Of a stretch of 64,000 nucleotides of DNA, positions 59,888 to 64,000 are shown one piece after another. Under the pieces are notes generated by a model. The model was not told where the DNA came from. It worked only from the letters and a program-made list of their open reading frames with translations, and searched no databases. A program made the position numbers and the translations under genes. The number at the start of each line of letters is the position of its first letter. Within the stretch, counting starts at the first letter, position 1. Origin of the DNA: Sphingopyxis sp. (GTDB taxonomy: Bacteria; Pseudomonadota; Alphaproteobacteria; Sphingomonadales; Sphingomonadaceae); NCBI GenBank assembly GCA_030148985.1, contig JASBSJ010000004.1, positions 62,001 through 126,000 of the forward strand, given 5' to 3'.

Positions 59888-60583
59888 ATGCGTAAAATCG
59901 GCCTGATCGGCGGCATGAGCTGGGCATCGACCGAGCTATATTACCGCCATCTCAACAAGGGCGTGCAAAAGCGCCTCGGAACCGCCTGTTCGGCGCCGAT
60001 CCTGATGGAGAGCCTGAACTATTGCGATTTGTCGCGGATCACCACCGACGCGCAATGGGACCATGCCAGAGAGGTGCTGATCGCATCGGCGCAGCGGCTG
60101 GAGGCAGCGGGCGCCACCGCGCTGATGATCGCGGCCAATTCGATGCACAAGGTCGCCGAGGATGTCGCCGCGGCGATCGCGATCCCGCTCCTTCACATCG
60201 TCGACGAAACGGGCGAGAAGATGAAGGCCGACGGGATCAAGGCCGCGGCGGTGATCGGCACGCGCAACGTGATGACCGAAGCCTGGTTTCGCCAGCGGCT
60301 CGTGCGTCACGGGCTGACGCTCGCGCCCTATGACACCAACCGCGCCGACGAGATCGACCGAATCATCTATGAAGAGCTGATGCTGGGCAAGGTCAACGAA
60401 GCGTCACGCCGCACGATGAAGACCTTTATCACCGACATCGCCAAGCAGGATATTCAGGCGATCGTGCTTGCCTGTACCGAGCTGGTGATGCTGGTCGATC
60501 CCGACGCCAATCTCCTGCCGATTTACGACACGACGCGCATTCATGTCGCGGCGGGGGTCGACTGGATTTTGGGCGAGGGGTGA
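59888..60583 (+). CDS. Aspartate/glutamate racemase family protein
   Basis: 231 aa; MRKIGLIGGMSWASTELYYRHLNKGVQ; LMIAANSMHKV; IVLACTELVMLV. Confidence 0.9.
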   Translation: MRKIGLIGGMSWASTELYYRHLNKGVQKRLGTACSAPILMESLNYCDLSRITTDAQWDHAREVLIASAQRLEAAGATALMIAANSMHKVAEDVAAAIAIPLLHIVDETGEKMKADGIKAAAVIGTRNVMTEAWFRQRLVRHGLTLAPYDTNRADEIDRIIYEELMLGKVNEASRRTMKTFITDIAKQDIQAIVLACTELVMLVDPDANLLPIYDTTRIHVAAGVDWILGEG

Positions 60584-60586
60584 TCT

Positions 60587-60707
60587 TCTCCCCTTCCGCT
60601 TGCGGGAGGGGTCGGGGGTGGGCAGCCACGTCGCTGAGCCCACCCCGCTGTGACTAGCAAGCAAAGCTTGCAAGTCTCGCTGCCCCTCCCGCAAGCGGGA
60701 GGGGAGG
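60587..60707. repeat. Palindromic repeat element, family C copy 2
   Basis: CTCCCCTTCCGCTTGCGGGAGGGGTCGGGGGTGGGC...GCCCACCCCGCTGTGACTAGCAAGCAAAGCTTGCAAGTCTCGCTGCCCCTCCCGCAAGCGGGAGGGG. Confidence 0.88.
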
Positions 60708-60709
60708 GT

Positions 60710-61123
60710 TTACCCCACCCGCGTCCACGTCACCGTGCGGCAAATGATTGAAACACAGCCCTTCATCGTCATCCGGTCGCCTTTGACGCTAAGATGCGCC
60801 TTGTAATAGCGGCCGTCCTCGGGGCTGTATCCCTGACCCTTCCAGACATTGCCGTCGGGCGCGAGATCCCAATAGATGCGCAGGCCCGCCACCTTGCGGC
60901 CGCGCTTGGCCTTGTCGGGGTTGCGTTCGTCGAGCTGGCCGCCCGCAGGCTGCTTGATCAGCAGCCGCTCGATATGGCCGCACATCTTTGCGCCGCACGG
61001 CGTCATCACGACGATGCCCTTGCCGTCGTCGGTTTTCCAGCGGCCCGCGAGCGCGGGCGGCGCGGCGGCGAGCGACGGTACGGCGGCGAAGGCGACAAGC
61101 GCCAAGGCGTAACGATGAAACAA
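60710..61123 (-). CDS. DUF2147 domain-containing secreted protein
   Basis: 137 aa; LAGRWKTDDGKGIVVMTPCGAKMCGHIERLL; RYYKAHLSVKGDRMTMKGCVSIICRTVTWTRV. Confidence 0.88.
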   Translation of the reverse strand: MFHRYALALVAFAAVPSLAAAPPALAGRWKTDDGKGIVVMTPCGAKMCGHIERLLIKQPAGGQLDERNPDKAKRGRKVAGLRIYWDLAPDGNVWKGQGYSPEDGRYYKAHLSVKGDRMTMKGCVSIICRTVTWTRVG

Positions 61124-61217
61124 TGCGACCTCCCCGGTTAGCTACAGCCATGTCAGCAACATGGCTTGGCATTGCTCCAGTCTTGCACCATGCTGGCAAA
61201 AAACAAGGGAGAGTCTG

Positions 61218-62420
61218 ATGCGATTCCATCATCTCGTCGTGTCTTTCGGTGCCGCGCTGACTTTGGCGATGCCCGCGTCGGCCAAGACAATCAGCGTCAG
61301 TGCCGATACCGCCGACGCCAACGAGAAATTGCAGGAGGCGCTGATCCTGGCCGAGCCGGGCGATGTCGTCGAACTGGGCGCCGGGGTGTGGAAGCTGACC
61401 GACGGGCTGTCGCTCGACGTCCCGAATGTCACCGTGCGCGGCGCGGGGACCGGCGAAGGCGGATCGATCCTCGACTTTTCGGGGCAGCAGGGCGCGGGCG
61501 AGGGGCTGCTCGTCACTTCCGACGATGTGCTGCTCACCAATTTTGCGGTGCTCAATACCAAGGGCGACGGCATCAAGTCGAAGGGCGCCGACCGCATCGT
61601 CTATCACAAGCTGCGCGTCGAATGGACCGCGGGGCCAAAGGCGACCAACGGCGCCTATGGCATTTATCCGGTCGAGAGTAGCGACGTGCTGGTTGACAGC
61701 GTCTATGTCCGCGGCGCGTCGGACGCCGGCATCTATGTCGGCCAGTCGAAGAATATCGTCGTGCGCGAATCGGTCGCAACCGAAAATGTCGCGGGGATCG
61801 AGATCGAGAACAGCTATGACGCCGATGTTCACGACAATATCGCGAACCGCAACACGGGCGGCATCCTGGTGTTCGACCTGCCCAGCCTGCCGATGCAGGG
61901 CGGGCACAATGTCCGCGTCTTTTCCAACATCGTCAGCGATAACAGCGTCCCCAATTTCGCGCCCGCGGGCAATATCGTCGCGAGCGTGCCGACGGGGACC
62001 GGCGTGCTGGTGATGGCGAACCGGAATGTCGAGATTTTCGACAATATTTTCGACCGGAACGGCACCGCCAATGTGATGATCGTCGGTTATCGCTACGAGC
62101 ATAAAGACCCGAAATATCAGCCGTTGCCGCGGCAGATCGTTGTGCGGGACAACCAGCATGGCAAGGCGGGCTATGCCCCCGCCTTTCCGGGCGGCGCAGA
62201 GATTGCCGCGGCGATGGGCGGCACGCTTCCGCCGGTGCTGTGGGACGGGTCGGGCGACGCGATCGTCAACGACGAGGTCGGCGTGCTGTCGCTGAACCTG
62301 CCCGACATGGCGATGCCGCAAAGCGCGGCAAAGCCGTCGCCCGCCGACCTGAAAGACACGGCGCCCACGCCGCTGCCGGGGATCACGCTGCCCGAAAGCA
62401 TGGAGGCGAGGGTCCGGTGA
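61218..62420 (+). CDS. Parallel beta-helix domain-containing protein (TIGR03805-like)
   Basis: 400 aa; signal peptide; NATENVAGIEIENSYDADVHDNIANRNTGGILVFDLPSLPMQGGHNVRVFSN-type repeats; adjacent SO2930-like cytochrome. Confidence 0.85.
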   Translation: MRFHHLVVSFGAALTLAMPASAKTISVSADTADANEKLQEALILAEPGDVVELGAGVWKLTDGLSLDVPNVTVRGAGTGEGGSILDFSGQQGAGEGLLVTSDDVLLTNFAVLNTKGDGIKSKGADRIVYHKLRVEWTAGPKATNGAYGIYPVESSDVLVDSVYVRGASDAGIYVGQSKNIVVRESVATENVAGIEIENSYDADVHDNIANRNTGGILVFDLPSLPMQGGHNVRVFSNIVSDNSVPNFAPAGNIVASVPTGTGVLVMANRNVEIFDNIFDRNGTANVMIVGYRYEHKDPKYQPLPRQIVVRDNQHGKAGYAPAFPGGAEIAAAMGGTLPPVLWDGSGDAIVNDEVGVLSLNLPDMAMPQSAAKPSPADLKDTAPTPLPGITLPESMEARVR

Positions 62421-63445
62421 GACGCGTTTTTGTTGCGTTGGCAACGGCATTGCTTTGCGTCAGCGGCAGTGCAACCGTGCCGTTACCCGACGGCAAACAA
62501 AGTGTCATCGAAAGCGACGTGATCCCGCAAAAACTGTCGGCATTCGGGCTATTCCCATTCGGTCCAGAAGCGCCGCTGGTCAGTTTCGGCTACACGCTGC
62601 GCACACCTCTGTTCAGCGATTATGCCGACAAGCGTCGTTTCGTTTCGATTCCCGACGGCAAGCAGGCAAAGGTGCTGACCGACGGAACGATCGAGTTTCC
62701 GGTCGGGACCGTTCTGGTCAAAAGCTTCGGCTGGAGCGATGTGAACGGCGGCCGACCTGTTGAGACGCGCCTGCTGATCCATCGCGCATCAGGCTGGGTG
62801 GCACTGCCTTATATCTGGGATGCGGACGGCAAGGACGCCACGCTCGCGCTCGGTGGTCGTCGCGTTCCGGCTAGTTTCAAGAGTCCCGACGGCGATGCTC
62901 ACACTATCCGATATGCCGTGCCGAACAAGAATCAGTGCAAGGAATGCCATAGCCTGAACGGAGAGATCGTTCCTATCGGTCCGAAAGCGCGTAATTTCGT
63001 TCTCGAGCCTGAGGTCGCTAAAGCAGTTCGGTCACTCTATTTCGAGAATCCTGAGGCGCTCAAGCCTGTGATGCCGCAATGGGATGACCCCGCGACCGCT
63101 AGCGTCGCCGAGCGTGCCCGCGCCTATCTCGACGTCAATTGCGCGCATTGTCACAACCCCGCGGGCAGCGCGTCGAACAGCGGGCTGTTCCTGCGCTGGA
63201 CCGACGATCCGGCGGGCGTGAACTATGGCATCGGCAAGCGCCCGACCGCGGCGGGACGCGGCAGCGGGGGCATGGAGTTCGCGATCGCGCCGGGTGCGCC
63301 CGATCATAGTTTCATGATCTATCGCCTCGAAAGCACCGATCCGGGCATCGCGATGCCCGAGGTGGGGCGATCGACGGTGCATCGGGAGGGCGCGGCGCTG
63401 CTGCGGCAATGGATTGCGGAGATGTACGCGAATGGACAAAGCTAA
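62417..63445 (+). CDS. SO2930 family diheme c-type cytochrome (TIGR03806-like)
   Basis: GTG start overlapping the beta-helix gene stop; two CxxCH motifs (CKECHSLNGE, CAHCHNPAGS); FGYTLRTPLFSDYADKRRFVSIPDG. Confidence 0.88.
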   Translation: MRRVFVALATALLCVSGSATVPLPDGKQSVIESDVIPQKLSAFGLFPFGPEAPLVSFGYTLRTPLFSDYADKRRFVSIPDGKQAKVLTDGTIEFPVGTVLVKSFGWSDVNGGRPVETRLLIHRASGWVALPYIWDADGKDATLALGGRRVPASFKSPDGDAHTIRYAVPNKNQCKECHSLNGEIVPIGPKARNFVLEPEVAKAVRSLYFENPEALKPVMPQWDDPATASVAERARAYLDVNCAHCHNPAGSASNSGLFLRWTDDPAGVNYGIGKRPTAAGRGSGGMEFAIAPGAPDHSFMIYRLESTDPGIAMPEVGRSTVHREGAALLRQWIAEMYANGQS

Positions 63446-63485
63446 CCGTCCGGCACGCTTGCAAGTCCTTTAATCGACTCATATT

Positions 63486-63563
63486 CGTCATCCCGGCGAA
63501 GGCCGGGATCTCACCGTCGCGACCTGATGCTCCGTCGAGATCCCGGCCTTCGCCGGGATGACG
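63486..63563. repeat. Palindromic repeat element, family B copy 4 (78 bp)
   Basis: CGTCATCCCGGCGAAGGCCGGGATCTC...GAGATCCCGGCCTTCGCCGGGATGACG. Confidence 0.92.
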
Positions 63564-63579
63564 ATGAAAGGTTCCTTTG

Positions 63580-64000
63580 ATGCCGTCGCTCGTCCTCCAC
63601 GATTATTTCCGTTCCTCGGCCAGCTTTCGCGTCCGCATCGCGCTCAACCTGAAAGACCTCGATTATGAACGCGTCGAGGTGAGCCTGATCGCGGGCGAGC
63701 AGCGCAGCGATGCGTTCCTCGAACAGAATGCGCAGGGGTTCGTGCCGATGCTCGTCGTCGATGGCGAGCCGATCATTCAGAGCATGGCGATCATCGACTG
63801 GCTCGACCGCGCCTTTCCGCAGCCGCGGCTGATCCCCGAAGACGCCATGCCGCGCGCGGTCGCGCTGGCGCGCGCGCAGGTGATCGCGAGCGACATTCAC
63901 CCGCTCAACAATTTGCGCGTGCTCAAATATCTGAAGCGCGACCTGGGGTTGAACGAGCAGACCAAGGACCGCTGGTATCGCCATTGGATCGTGCAAGGCT
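63580..64000 (+). CDS. maiA: Maleylacetoacetate isomerase / zeta-class GST (partial, runs off window)
   Basis: MPSLVLHDYFRSSASFRVRIALNLKDLDYERVEVSLIAGEQRSDAFLEQNAQGFVPMLVVDGEPIIQSMAIIDWLDRAFPQPRLIP. Confidence 0.88.
   Translation, partial: MPSLVLHDYFRSSASFRVRIALNLKDLDYERVEVSLIAGEQRSDAFLEQNAQGFVPMLVVDGEPIIQSMAIIDWLDRAFPQPRLIPEDAMPRAVALARAQVIASDIHPLNNLRVLKYLKRDLGLNEQTKDRWYRHWIVQG

Overview
High-GC window from an alphaproteobacterium, most likely a sphingomonad (Sphingopyxis-like). This lineage call is inferred from gene content and was not searched. Most of the window is ordinary chromosomal gene content: thiolase, coniferyl aldehyde dehydrogenase, copAB next to tRNA-Leu(CAA), TerC, isocitrate lyase with a divergent ScfR/RamB-like regulator, an MmeI-like (type IIL) restriction-modification enzyme, HD-GYP protein, TonB receptor/PepSY iron locus, XrtA/PEP-CTERM glycosyltransferase-PrsK-PrsR-PrsT block, two amidohydrolases, glmM, thiD, rnhB, ccrM, folP, pntAA/AB/B, and a beta-helix/diheme cytochrome pair. 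Points most worth a second look: (1) an in-frame TAG splits an otherwise intact aceA; (2) a superfamily of fixed-size palindromic elements with covarying GC-GAAG-GC hairpins, one copy lying in frame inside the signal-peptide region of an amidohydrolase gene; (3) eight GANTC sites within about 150 bp upstream of ccrM; (4) a composition drop confined to the specificity region of the MmeI-like enzyme; (5) a winged-helix/alpha-beta hydrolase fusion regulator divergent from an unannotated 35-aa membrane peptide plus an Rv2258c-like methyltransferase; (6) a structured leader upstream of a YdcH-like/terC pair; (7) a sigma-54-type regulator with altered GAFTGA and Walker B motifs. All calls are from reading the sequence; no searches were run.
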